In this document: piece by piece, positions 8,804 through 20,377 of the stretch
How positions within the stretch are numbered: position 1 is the first letter of the stretch
Layout: every line of letters begins with the position of its first letter
DNA from: Hybos culiciformis
Taxonomy: Eukaryota; Arthropoda; Insecta; Diptera; Hybotidae
DNA length: 64,000 nucleotides
Reading direction: 5' to 3'
Assembly: GCA_964007475.1 (NCBI GenBank)
Contig: OZ023275.1
Location: forward strand, 16,223,829-16,287,828
Notes under the pieces: generated by a model
What the model saw: only the letters and a program-made list of their open reading frames with translations
Told to the model about the DNA's origin: nothing
Database searches by the model: none
Program-made: the position numbers and the translations under genes

Positions 8804-11800
8804 AGCTAACACTAGACTCTTTATCTGAATTTTAAACGAATTAAAAACCAAAAAAAATTAAAAATTCGAAACTATTTAAACCAATTTAACAAATAGAATA
8901 TTGAATGCAATTTTTTTTTACTCAGCTATGACCTATGAGCTATGAGTAAAAGAAATAAAATCTGTGTTTTGGAAATATACGGTCTGTGCCTATTATACTA
9001 TTGTACATTTTAACAATCTTAATAAATAAATTGGAATAAAAATAAATACGAATAAAAAAATGTTTTAAATTTTTTTTTTAACTTTAAATAACATGTGTAC
9101 TATGCCATTCTATGTTTAGAAGAAATAAAAACAATACCTTAATTTCCCTATAAAAAACAAATGTTAGAAAAATAAAGGATGGTAACTCTGAAGTAGTGAA
9201 TATGCAGAGCAAAATAAATAAGAATATCTTACAAAATTATACAATATCCATAATTTAGATACTCAATAACTAAATGTAAAATTTTCTGTTTAGAGAATTC
9301 TTATTATTTCAATGAGCAGCTGCAGTGAGTATTTAAGTGATTTTACTCACAAATTCATTTGAAGAAACATTATAAAAAAGGTTTTCGTGTTGAAATTTTC
9401 ATAACAACATAAAAATATGAATTTAGTATATTTTTAGGCAATTTCATATGGTAGTTATGGCAATTGAACGTTAAGGTAACTTAAATTAATTTAAATTTGT
9501 TTGTATTAAATAGTTTTAATTTATGACACACCACGGTGAGTATATTAATATTATTTATTGAACATTGTACTTTTTATCGTATCGTTAAAACAAATTAAAA
9601 TTTAGTACGTTTTATGAGTATTATAGTACTTTCATAATTATCCGTAACTTTTTCTTATCGTCTTTATGGATAACAAATTTTTTCTACGCCTAAAAATGCA
9701 CAATAACTGTGGAAATAATATGTTGTTATAAATTTTTGAAACTCAATTCTTTAAATAAATTTAATTTTACATTTAATTTAATTATATTTATATTTTATTT
9801 TATTATACCTATATGGAGAAAAAGCGTTGGATAGATATGTAATCCCGAATCTATGATTCCAAAACACTCAAATTAAATCTCAGAACAAGTATGAAATTCC
9901 AATTTATTAGTTTAATATGGTTTTCACAACGTAGGTATATATTTTTTATAAGTTTATAACTAACGAATACGGAAAATGTTTGGGATAAAAACCGATAACA
10001 AAATAGATATACAAAAATATAATGTATTAAAAATAAATGTATGTAGTTATTTAAAAACAAACTATATATACTATATCAAAAACTCAAAATAAAATTTATT
10101 TTTAAAAGAAAATATTTTTTAACTTTTATTTTAATAACTTATTAATTACAGCAATGCACAAAAAGAAATTTTATTTCTCTATATTGTTTTTATCTTTTAA
10201 TATCTACAGGAAATATTTGTTCTATGTATAAAATCTCTCCTTATTAGCATTATTATTTTATACCTAGTATTTTAAGGATTAAAGTATTTATTATAAGATT
10301 GATGCATAGTACTGTACCTACATGTTCATGCATCATACGCACGTCATGCACACAATATTTTTATGTATGCTTTACGTCAAATAATTAACCTACTCTATTT
10401 TATCGAGTACAATTATATCTACAATTATACCAATGACAAAAAAATATATAAATAGATAACTTTAACATCAATCACCCAAATAATATATTAGAATTTGGTT
10501 CATAATGTTATTAGTTCAAATCTGTGTAACTATTATGCCTACTGTACTTGCTTGTATAATTAACTAATAATACAAATTTCATATCCCAATATAAACTTAT
10601 TAAAAAAATACATTAAAATTAAACTAATACTTTAATCTGCCCCGCCACCAGCCGTTTACAAACTATGTAAAAGAATCTTTGACTTAACCAATAAGAATAC
10701 ATCTGCACACACAAGTGAAAATTATTTTATTTTACTACTATTAATCAAATTATTTATCGAGCTTTACCTGTCTACTCTACTGATTCAATTTAACTTCGAA
10801 AAAATAAAGTAAATTACACTAATTTATACTTCAATTTGAATTTTTCTTTATCTAATTTTATAAATTCATACCAATATAAACTTTATAAGTTTTCTAAAAT
10901 AATATAAATTAAAAATATAAACTTTTTTAATTTACATATAGATTTATGAGTGAATATTATTTAATATACATTAATTCAAGTGTAAATTTCGAAAGCATAT
11001 TGTTTTTATATTTTTATTAATGTAATTTTATTAAATCTTTTCTTTAAACTTTCTATAATTTTGTGATATAAAATTAATAATTAAAAATTCTTACACAAAC
11101 AATACATATAAATTAACATAAATTATATTGTTATGTTTATAATATTGAGAATGTTACAAGATTTATTTTTAATGATTATGTAAATGGGCCATAAAATCTA
11201 AAACAAACGCATAATTTATTGAAAAATAAAAAAAAATTATATTTTAAAATTGATTTCTCATCATTAAATTTTCGTACTTACATATATAAACATACCGACA
11301 CCATACACTACTTTTCACGTTTTTCATTAGGAGTAAGGCAACTAACTAAAAACTTTTTTCTTATTGGCAACCAAGAATAACGATTTACTTACATATATAG
11401 TAAAAATACAATTATATAAAATATAATCAAAATTTCACGACTTAGTATTTTAGGAAGCATGCTTTTGTGCTTACTTATAGATTTAAAATAATACTAATTA
11501 CATTGCTTCAAATATTTAAATTCATTAAAAAATATATAGAGATCTCTCAAAAGATTTATTCCTACGTTTAAAAAAAAGTGTAGTTATGAAATCTAAATTA
11601 TATTTCTCTGTTGCTTTTATTGCTATCATGTTTTTGTAATTTTCACCTTTTCCACAGCCATTATTTTTATTAATCTCCTTTTTAGACCTTTATGGTTAAT
11701 CTTCTATAAGATTTTACTGCAAAAGACTTAATAGTATAATATATTGTATATAATTGTGAACAAAAACAAAAAAATTAATAAAATCTGGATTTAAATAAAA

Positions 11801-11811
11801 AAGGAACTTCT
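8804..11811. other. AT-rich stretch with no recognisable feature
   Basis: Homopolymer-rich non-coding sequence; nothing supportable was seen on either strand. Confidence 0.45.
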
Positions 11812-11875
11812 TCTTCTGTGTTCAGTCGTCGGTTCGATTTCCACCTCAGGTTGGAATTTGACTCAATACAAGTTG
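11812..11875 (+). repeat. possible tRNA-derived SINE fragment (B-box-like)
   Basis: The string GTCGGTTCGATTTCCACCTC contains a near-consensus internal Pol III B box (GGTTCGA-x-x-CC) in otherwise AT-only surroundings. No paired A box or cloverleaf could be folded upstream, so it is not a tRNA gene. I infer the remains of a tRNA-derived SINE. Confidence 0.3.
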
Positions 11876-14089
11876 AAAATTTTTCAGAATCATTAAATAT
11901 AAAAAATAAAATTATGTGTCTTATTTGAAAATAAAATATTTCTTTAAATAATAATAATGATCCCCATGCCTGTAAATATCCTTACTTTTAAACATTCTAA
12001 TACATAAAAATGTTTGTACGTTATTAGCAAAATAAATAAAAGAAAAATATTTTTATTATTTTACATTTATTTACTACATAGTAGTAAAATATTTTCCTCA
12101 CTATACTTATTATCTCGATAACGTGTATGATGATGCCTTTGCCAATAAAATTATTTTCTTTGTGAAGGTACTCTGTCGATAACAACATTAAAGTATAACT
12201 ATAAAGGCCAATTTATTGAACTTCAATGAACTGTATTTTCTTTGCAAAATTTATATTGTTCTGAAAATGTAAGCCATCATTTTTATATATATACATATAT
12301 TAATTTTTCATTAAAAAAATTTTAGATTGTTTATTCTTAAGTATACATTTTATAATGATATCAAGGATCTTCTATCCTTGGCCTGTAAAACTGTTAGTTG
12401 TAATTCTTGTAAGTCTTTATGTAACAATATTTTATTTTTTTTATATTTTAATATCTAATAGACTATTTTTTTGCACAAAATCCAGAAATTGTTTCACTTT
12501 TTAATCATAATGGTTTTGCGGCGAAATAAAAAATAATAACCGATTAATATTCCCAAAAAATTGTTTTTAAAATTTTTTCTACATTGGCTAATATGGGAAT
12601 CAATATTACAATAAGTTAAAGAACAGCTCAGCTCTATCATAAAAAATATGGTGTTTCTCTAGCCGAAATCTACTCCAGAATAATAAATTAACACCTTTAA
12701 ACCAGAAAGATTTATAAAATAAAGACAGAAATTTCAAACTTAGTAGATAATTAGTATCATGAAAATTTCCTGTTATGTTATATAAGTAAAAGTAACCTAA
12801 CATACTTTTCAGTTTCAAGGATAGTATTAGAAAGGACACTGATGCAAATCTTTTAGAAACTGGTCGGTACATTTATTGTTTTGTTTTTACGAAAAAGTTA
12901 AATTCTATAGTTATTAACTTTTTTAATATGAAATAATTGAATTACTTAGTAAATAAGTATAATTTATTTTCTTTTTTTGATTCGTGTTTCAAAATTTAAA
13001 CATCAATAATTTCAATACAAAATTAAAGCTTTTTATTTGTACATTTATGATTACCAGGGTTTACCTATAATTATAAATATTTATGGATAGTTCATAAAAA
13101 TATTTTTCTTTTATAATACTCCTTACAACCACTTCAATCAAGAATATTTCACTTGAGATTTTCTATAAAGTCTTTTACATCAACTCTCAAAAGATATGTA
13201 TCTACATATAGACATTATAATTTTTTCAAAAAATAAAACTTTATTTAGAGAAAAGTTTTCTAAGAACACTAGAAAAAAGTATGCATATAGATATATATAC
13301 ATATATAAGTATTATACATAAGTATCTAAAAGTATAATACATGTGATATAAGGTTCAATTTATTTGGAATAGAAATCCAATCACAAAAAGAAAAACTTTT
13401 AAAAACTAGGTTTATTATCTACATATTTATTTAATTAACAATATCCCGAAACATTAAAAAAAAAATTTATTAAGTCAATAATAATATTGAATTTAATAAA
13501 AAAAATTAAATTTTATTTATTAAGTGCAGTTGAATGAAAAAACAATTTCGAATTTTCGCCTAAACAAATCTTGATCAATAAAAATTTTACTTTAATTACA
13601 CGCAGAAAAACTGCAAATGAAATCAATATCTAATCATAACTACCTACTACTAAGTGTTAAGGCACCCAACGAAAAAATGAGAACATAACCCCGTGAATAC
13701 AAAATTCGTGAATGACTGAATATAAAAACTTTAATTTTTAAGATAATGAATAATTTTCATAATTGTTATATAGTGGTAGATTTTCGCCTTGCTCAGAAAC
13801 TACTTGTACTCAGAAAGAAATCACTAATCAATCACTAATTTCAAAAGAAAAAGATTGGAGAAAATAATGGTAAAAACTTCATATAAAAGAATAACTTATA
13901 CACTGTATATCCTCGAATCGTATCCTTTTTATCTCATGAGAGAAATATATTTTTTTTTTAATTTTTAAGTTAAAAAAAGCCTGTTAAAGCTTTTTTTAAA
14001 GCATTGTCGTAATTCTGCAACATGAAAAAAATATGTTTTCGAAGCAGAGAAAAAATGGAAGACTTTAGCTTACTTATGCAACTTAACTT
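11876..14089. other. AT-rich stretch with no recognisable feature
   Basis: No gene or element could be supported. A plus-strand FKPERF string near 12690 resembles a P450 motif but lies in a frame broken by many stops. Confidence 0.4.
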
Positions 14090-14094
14090 CCAGT

Positions 14095-14160
14095 ATAGAG
14101 TCAACAATGGCTCTTGATTGGTATTCGGGTTGCAGACCACTACACCACTTCAATTTCACA
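14095..14160 (-). repeat. possible tRNA-derived SINE fragment (A-box-like)
   Basis: On the minus strand the sequence contains AGTGGTGTAGTGGTCTGCAA, which has the TGG-x-x-x-AGTGG form of a tRNA A box, in a patch of raised GC. No B box lies at the expected 30-40 bp distance. It is best read as a SINE relic. Confidence 0.3.
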
Positions 14161-14719
14161 AGTATTTCTCTATCAGTCGTCAGTCGTGTTCAAAATTACA
14201 AAACTTTTATATTGAATTAACTGGATTTTTTTTTAATAAAAATGTTGATTAACAAACATTTAATCAAAGATTTAAAAATCTAATGAAAATTCCCAAAAAA
14301 AAAATTTGGTTATTTAATACAATGCATTAAATAAATATAAATTAAAATTAAAAATCGTTACATAATTGTCAAAACGCCGTAAGTGCATTGAATTTCCGTG
14401 CTCATGGTCTAGTCTTCAGTTTTAAAAAAAAAATAAAAAGTTGACATCATAACAATTTTCAATAACAAACTGTAATTCAATAAATAGTATGCCACACTGT
14501 GCAGCATAAAATACCAAGTTATATTAAAAAAGATACTTACCTAATAAATACACAAACAAAAATTTTTAGTTACTTTTCTGTAGAATTTTTTAACAAAACA
14601 TATAAAAAAATTCTCCACAGGTTTAGTCAGATATTTTTTTCTCTGCAAAATGATTTTTTTCTCTGTAAAATGATGAAGGCGTGGTGAAATAAAAGAATTT
14701 CACCAACATAAAATGTTTA

Positions 14720-16252
14720 GAGGGGTTTTTTTTGTTAGTTGAGTTGAAACGATTTAACGAATTGGTTGGTCGGTCATGTTGTTCGCGCGCGTAAATTATT
14801 TTTCTTATTGGAAATGCAATAAAAACTTAATTTCAATTTATTGAAAGGAAATATTAAAAAAATCAATTAATAAAATTAATTCAAAATTTATTTTTAATTA
14901 AAATAAATTATTTAAATAGAAATTTCTTGAAATGAATTAAATAAAAAAGGAAAAAAAAAATAATACCTATAAAATTAAATAAAAATCATGTAAAATTTCT
15001 GTGTGGGTGTGTAAATAAAGGAAAAAAAAAATAAAAAAAGAGGAAAAAAATTTATTTAAAAAAATTAAAATTGTAAATAAAAAAAGAAATGTTAAAATTT
15101 TTAAATTAAGATGAAAAAATTGTATTAAAAAAAAAAATTTGTTTTTTTTTTTCTAATTTATTTTATCAATCATTTGTTTTGCTAATTTCGCTGCCTCTAA
15201 CAAACAAAAATAAAATAATTAAATCCAGGCGCGGGAGATGTCTTTAAGAAAAAAAAAAAAAAATAAATCGGCTAGCGAGCGCCATTGTTTTTCTCCTACC
15301 TACCTCCAGAATATAGCGAAGAAGGCTCCTCCTCCACCACCTATAATTTTAGTTGTTCAGAGGAACAGAACCGATCAAATATCTAAGATTTCAGCAAAGT
15401 TAAATTTCTTGTCGAAGATGTGAAGACTCTCATCTACTATCCCAGGAATAAAAAAACAAAATTTTAATTAACAGATTTTTGATTGAAAAAATAGGCCTAG
15501 GTTCGTCTTGTACCTACCCATCTAACTAACCTATTTCTCATTCAATATTTCAATAAAATTCATCTTTTAAATCATTTTTTCAATATACGATATTCGGAAA
15601 AAAGGATAAAATTTTATAAAGTCCTTTTTCTGATTACATAAAAAAAAAAAAAAATTTTTTGCAAGGATAAATTTTCTTTTTTTTTGTTGTTGTTTTCCCA
15701 GCAGCTGCGGCAGGATTTTTTTTTTTATTCTTTATTTCAAAACAATCTGTCAAAAATTTTAAAGAGTAGAGAAAATAAATTTCTCTTTGTACTCGCATGC
15801 GAAATTTTTGACAGTCAAAAATTTTCTATTCTTGCCTTGCCCAGTGCCCACTAGCACCAAGAAAACTTTTTAAATTTTTTTTAATTTTTTTTTTTTTACA
15901 GTGTCAATATGAAATAAATTACATTTCTTTATAATTAATTTAAATGAAAAAAGATTAAAATTATGAATAAAAAAAAAATCGAAAAAAATTTATAATACAC
16001 AATTTTGAATTTTGAGAGGAAGAAAAAAATTATAAGAATTTAACTTTACTTATTATATATATAGGACGTATATGAAACACGAATTTTTAAATTATACATA
16101 ATATATACCTACCTACCTTAGTTCTACGTAGGTATTAAGTAAACAAAAAAAAAAATACAAAAAAAAAGAAAACATTACGAAAAAAAAACTTAATCCAAAA
16201 TATTTTCGGTCGGTTGATCTGTGACGGCAAAATTTGAATTTTATCGGGCACA
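14720..16252 (+). promoter_or_regulatory. presumed promoter and 5' untranslated region of the tweety-family gene
   Basis: This stretch precedes the coding exon at 16253 and is the only place in the right half of the window with a cluster of CpG-containing strings: CGCGCGCG near 14785, GGCGCGGGAG near 15228 and GCTAGCGAGCGCC near 15270. There are also CCTCCTCCACCACC near 15330 and GCAGCTGCGGC near 15703. Local relief from A/T richness is usual at an insect gene start. I cannot place the transcription start or any 5'-UTR intron. A hairpin is noted at 15747-15814. Confidence 0.45.
15747..15814. repeat. perfect 13-bp inverted repeat with a nested 7-bp inverted repeat
   Basis: CTGTCAAAAATTT at 15747-15759 is mirrored exactly by AAATTTTTGACAG at 15802-15814. 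Inside the loop, AGAGAAA (15768-15774) pairs with TTTCTCT (15780-15786). If this part is transcribed as 5' leader it would fold into a two-part hairpin. It lies about 440 bp before the tweety start codon. Confidence 0.6.
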
Positions 16253-16366
16253 ATGGATCCGCCACCCAGTATTTTGGTTCGAATCTTACATTCTATTCCA
16301 CATGTTAACATAACATTTCGCCAAGTTAACGACACATTCAATCCAGACAGTGATATTTATTTAGAG
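16253..16366 (+). CDS. tty: tweety-family (TTYH) membrane channel protein, first coding exon
   Basis: Tweety homologues are plasma-membrane proteins with five transmembrane helices, linked to Ca2+- or volume-regulated anion conductance. The exon opens at ATG 16253 (context GCACAATGG) and encodes 38 residues: MDPPPSILVRILHSIPHVNI, followed by TFRQVNDTFNPDSDIYLE. It ends at GAG followed by a consensus GTAAGT donor (16367), so the junction is phase 0. The short extracellular N-terminus of TTYH proteins has the pattern 'HS/N-I/F-PH-V/I-N-x-x-x-R-x-VN-x-TF-x-P...YLE/Q', just before the first membrane helix, which matches closely. The MDPPP start resembles the second fly paralogue (tweety-2 type) more than tty itself, from memory. 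The next exon, which should begin with the first membrane helix, is not found in the window. Composition is far less AT-biased than its surroundings. Confidence 0.8.
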
Positions 16367-18869
16367 GTAAGTTTAGCCAGCATTTTTTATACCTATGTAT
16401 GTACCTAGGTATAGGTACTTAAGTATATATTTATTTATTGTTTGGACTAGAAATAAATTTATAATAAGTAGGTAAGTATTTAAGCATAAGCAGGTTATTA
16501 CCTTTTAAAGGTATTGCTTGTTCAGAAGTTCCTATTTAGATATCTAGATTTAACTTTGACACTTTGACATGATGAAAAGAATCGTCTGACTGGTAGGTAG
16601 ATATACCTGTCTACCTATATATGTAATTAATTATAAGCAAAAGGAATGTATTATAAGCAAACATAAAATATTGGAATTTTACAAGGAATGATAGATGCTG
16701 GTAACTAAATCTTATAGGTGACTACAATTGATTTTTGAACTAAACAAATGATGCAAATGATTTACTTTAGGTTTAGATGTTCAATAACATTTTTAAAATT
16801 GTCCTAAAAATGGTTTAAGTTTTGTATATGAATGTAAGTAAGTAGGCATGATCAACTATCTAATTACGAAGTTTTAAAAAAATAAAGCAGGTAAGTCTAG
16901 TTAGGTAGTTACTCAAGTCTTCGTATGCTTACCAATATTGATATTGTCTCGAAATTAACAATACGAAATAAATCAAATTAAAAAAAAAATTCCTAATTAT
17001 TTTGACCTTTTCAAAACCTCCTACGCCTGTGATGTGTTATTTATATTCAGAAAATATTAATTTAAAAATGAGAATTCTGCTTTCGACGATTTATACAAAT
17101 TTATTAAAAAGTTTTCCATATATATTATTAAAAAAAAATCCTTTTTTTTTTTTTTTCTATATTAATACTTATAACAAAACATTGAGTTTGTTAACCTTGT
17201 TTGTCATCAGACTTTCTTTTTTGTTTCAAAAGAAAGTCCTATACTCATGCCATGAATAGAATTCATACTTTACACACAACACATAATAAATAAAAATGTA
17301 GTTTTTTTTTACAAACAAAAGCAAAAGCAAAAAAATAAAACAAATTTTTTTCTTCTTTTTAAATCAAGCAATTATTTAAAACAGAGCGGGTAGAGATCTA
17401 AGGGATTTTTTAAAAATTGATGCATGGAAAAAAAATGTATATACCTATACAAAACACCTAGGCATATTTGAAAAATGAAAAGAGCCTTAATGTTATATGT
17501 ATGGTAGCTCGGCTGTTAGTTAAGAATATTGAAAAAATTGAATCAATTGAATTTTTGTTAGAATTTATTTTTTTTTTTCAACAGAAACACAATTATTTAA
17601 TCAAACTGGTTTGTATATAATCACGCGATTTAAATTAACTAATGCAAATAATACCGAAAATATTTTGACCTTTTTGAGAATATCATAAACCTAAAAAAAA
17701 AAAAAAATACACTTCTTGTTCTTGTCAAAATCTTACGACGAGATGTAAGTAATTGCCGAGGTAAGTACATACCAAAGTATGTGGAATTTAAAATGATTTC
17801 GCTAACATGATAAAAAATTAATTATCATGAGCATGTCCACTAATATAACCCTTTCGAAATAGTGAATGTATTTAAATATTATTGTTTCTACAGCTACAAC
17901 TTTGAATACTCTATCTGCTATCTGTATAAAATACTTAGGTATAGAAGTTATTGATTTAAGTTAAATTGGAAAAAGAAATTTGATATTCTTACTTTCTTTA
18001 AGGTATTTCAGAAAGTAAGTTAATACTTAAAATAAATGTTAGCAATAAATATTTTACTGAATTTTTCATAAATATTCTTATAAGTTAAGTTATAAACAAA
18101 AAAATAATAAGTTTTTTCAACGGATTTTGAATATAAAAAAGGACATAAGTATCTATGCATACCTGCTTATGTGTTACACTAACAATCGTATTCTTTTCTC
18201 TAAAATGAAGCTAACAAATATGCAAGGGTTTTATTTCGTACTTGTTTAATCAAAGAATCTCACATGCTTTGTTCGAATCATCAAATTTCTATTTATTTTA
18301 TCTGAGAGTCGATTAAATATTAAACTTTATTAAACCTAACAAGCTAGCTTCAATTAGAAGCTGTGAAGTGAACAAATATAATATTACGATAATTTGAATA
18401 CATTACGTCAAAATTTTATAAATCAAGAAAATATAAGTACATCTGGATACTTAATAAGAGCCAAGTAGAAATTTATGATATATTTTGTACTTAGAAAACA
18501 ACCATATAGGCAGTATGAATAATTTGAAAAAAAAAAGAAAAGAAAAAAAAAAGATTCTGCGCATTTCTGTCAAAAGTAACTAATGTTACATTAATAAAGT
18601 ACATTATTGAGTTTTAAAATCCTTTAATTTTTAAAAATTAATCTAGATAACATATTTTTATTAACTTTTTTCGCTAGTTAAGCTCAGCTCTTAAAACAGT
18701 ATTTAAAACTAATTTATAAGCATTAACAAAACAGTGTATTAATAATTCTAATTTTTAATATTAAAAAAGGAATATTAAAACAACAAGCCCAATAGTCACG
18801 TATCAAGAATAATGTGTAAGTACTTATATAAAGCAAAATATGAAAAAATATTTGCACGTCGGAGTCCTT

Positions 18870-19142
18870 AAAGACGCTATTCTACTTATTTGGAATTTAA
18901 CGATGATGACTTCAGGTCTTCTCGAGAGTCTTCTTTAAAAGTGAGTAGAAGATAATAGGGCTTAGCCGCCACAATCTCTGGACTCAAAACCAATAGAATA
19001 ACTTGAGGAAGAATGGCAAAAATTGTTTTGAATAAACGAAAAACAAATAAGGATTATAGAATAGAATTGAAACGGCTTGGTAGGCTCTTTCAACAATTTG
19101 TTGAGTCAATATGCCTTGGAGTCATAAGTCTTTTCTTATAAA
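18870..19142 (+). pseudogene. Tc1-like transposase, C-terminal third, dead
   Basis: In one frame from about 18870, the plus strand reads TSGLLESLL, then PPQSLDSKPIE (18966-18998), then LEEEWQKIVLNKRKTNKD, then ELKRLGRLFQQFVESI. This follows Tc1/mariner transposases, where HTS...(W)PPQSPDLNPIE...W is the block around the last catalytic acidic residues and V-E-S-M-P-R-R follows. In-frame stops at about 18936, 18942, 18963 and 18999 make it inactive. The canonical PDLNPIE has become LDSKPIE. No inverted termini were identified at either side. Confidence 0.85.
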
Positions 19143-20377
19143 TTATATTAAAGAAAATAATGATAATAAAAAATTGAAATATCGGAAATATCCCAAAATT
19201 AATAATGTGTTATAAGTACTACTTTTTTTAATTATTTACTTTGTTTAGTCGTTCCGCAGACTCGAAAAAATTATTTGAGTCGGATATTATTTTATTGCAT
19301 TTAATTGTAGATAACTATATAAGAAAATAGGTAAGTATATATTTAAGTATATATGCATAAAAAAAACCATCGGAAAATATCACGATAAGTGCGTGAAACG
19401 GTTTAAACCAGTTAAAACATCATGAACGTGATACCAAAGAAAAATCATAGCGCAGATATTTGTATATAAAAACAAACGGTTATAAATTAAAATAGGTACT
19501 TTATCAATTTTACAATATAAGATACAGCACATGTGAAATATAAAAATCTCTCTTTTCGCTGTATACATGTAAATAATATTTCAATAATTTTTCCTATGAA
19601 AAACAAATCTTTATACCCAGTGTGTATGACGTATAACATTCAATATGATTTTTCTTTAACCGTTTATACAGTAGTTGCTATTATAATTTATATATGTATC
19701 TACTCTTATATATAAATAATAGCATCTCTATCGTATATCAGAGTAGATACCGAATTCTCGGTAAATTATTTCAGAGAGCGAAAAAAAGAAATATATACAC
19801 ATAAGTATTATAATTTTTTTTTTTTTTCATTTAAATATACACATTCATCCATATTTTATTTATTTTTTCTTTTATTTACATTATATATTTTATTTTACTT
19901 CAAAATAAATAACATTTTATATACAAAGCCAATGACGTAAGCAAAAATTAAGGATATTTTAATGTACTAACTACATAGATGTACGTAAAAGGATTTTCTA
20001 CGATAATAATCTGTGTGTATACAATTAATATACACGACGACAATTATATACATAAAAGAAAACGTGCTCAGGATAGTTTCACAAAAGTTGAAACTGTCAA
20101 GTGTATTTTGTTTTTATTGTTGTTGAATTTATGGACATTTGAAAAGAATAATTCATAATAACCGAGATTGTAACTTACATATTTCTAAAGTTGAAAATAA
20201 GTCAGGAGGTATGTGTCTTTTATTTTTATTAAAAACTTAATTTTTTTGAAAGCAGTTGAATATATGATAATAACTATTCCTCTTAAAATGTAAAATATAC
20301 TCATACTGGTCTTAAGTATATTATTATTAGGTGTATTAATTATATTGTATATTTTATATTCGGATTGATTATTTTAG

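Noticed and set aside
12606..12872. Plus-strand FKPERF string suggesting a cytochrome P450 exon, and an 88-codon minus-strand open frame over it
   Set aside because: The plus frame has many stops on both sides and lacks the following heme-binding FxxGxRxCxG block. The minus frame has no motif and low-complexity F/L composition.
16135..16341. Minus-strand open frame over the tweety exon
   Set aside because: Antisense of the exon at 16253-16366, whose start codon, donor and TTYH pattern are convincing.
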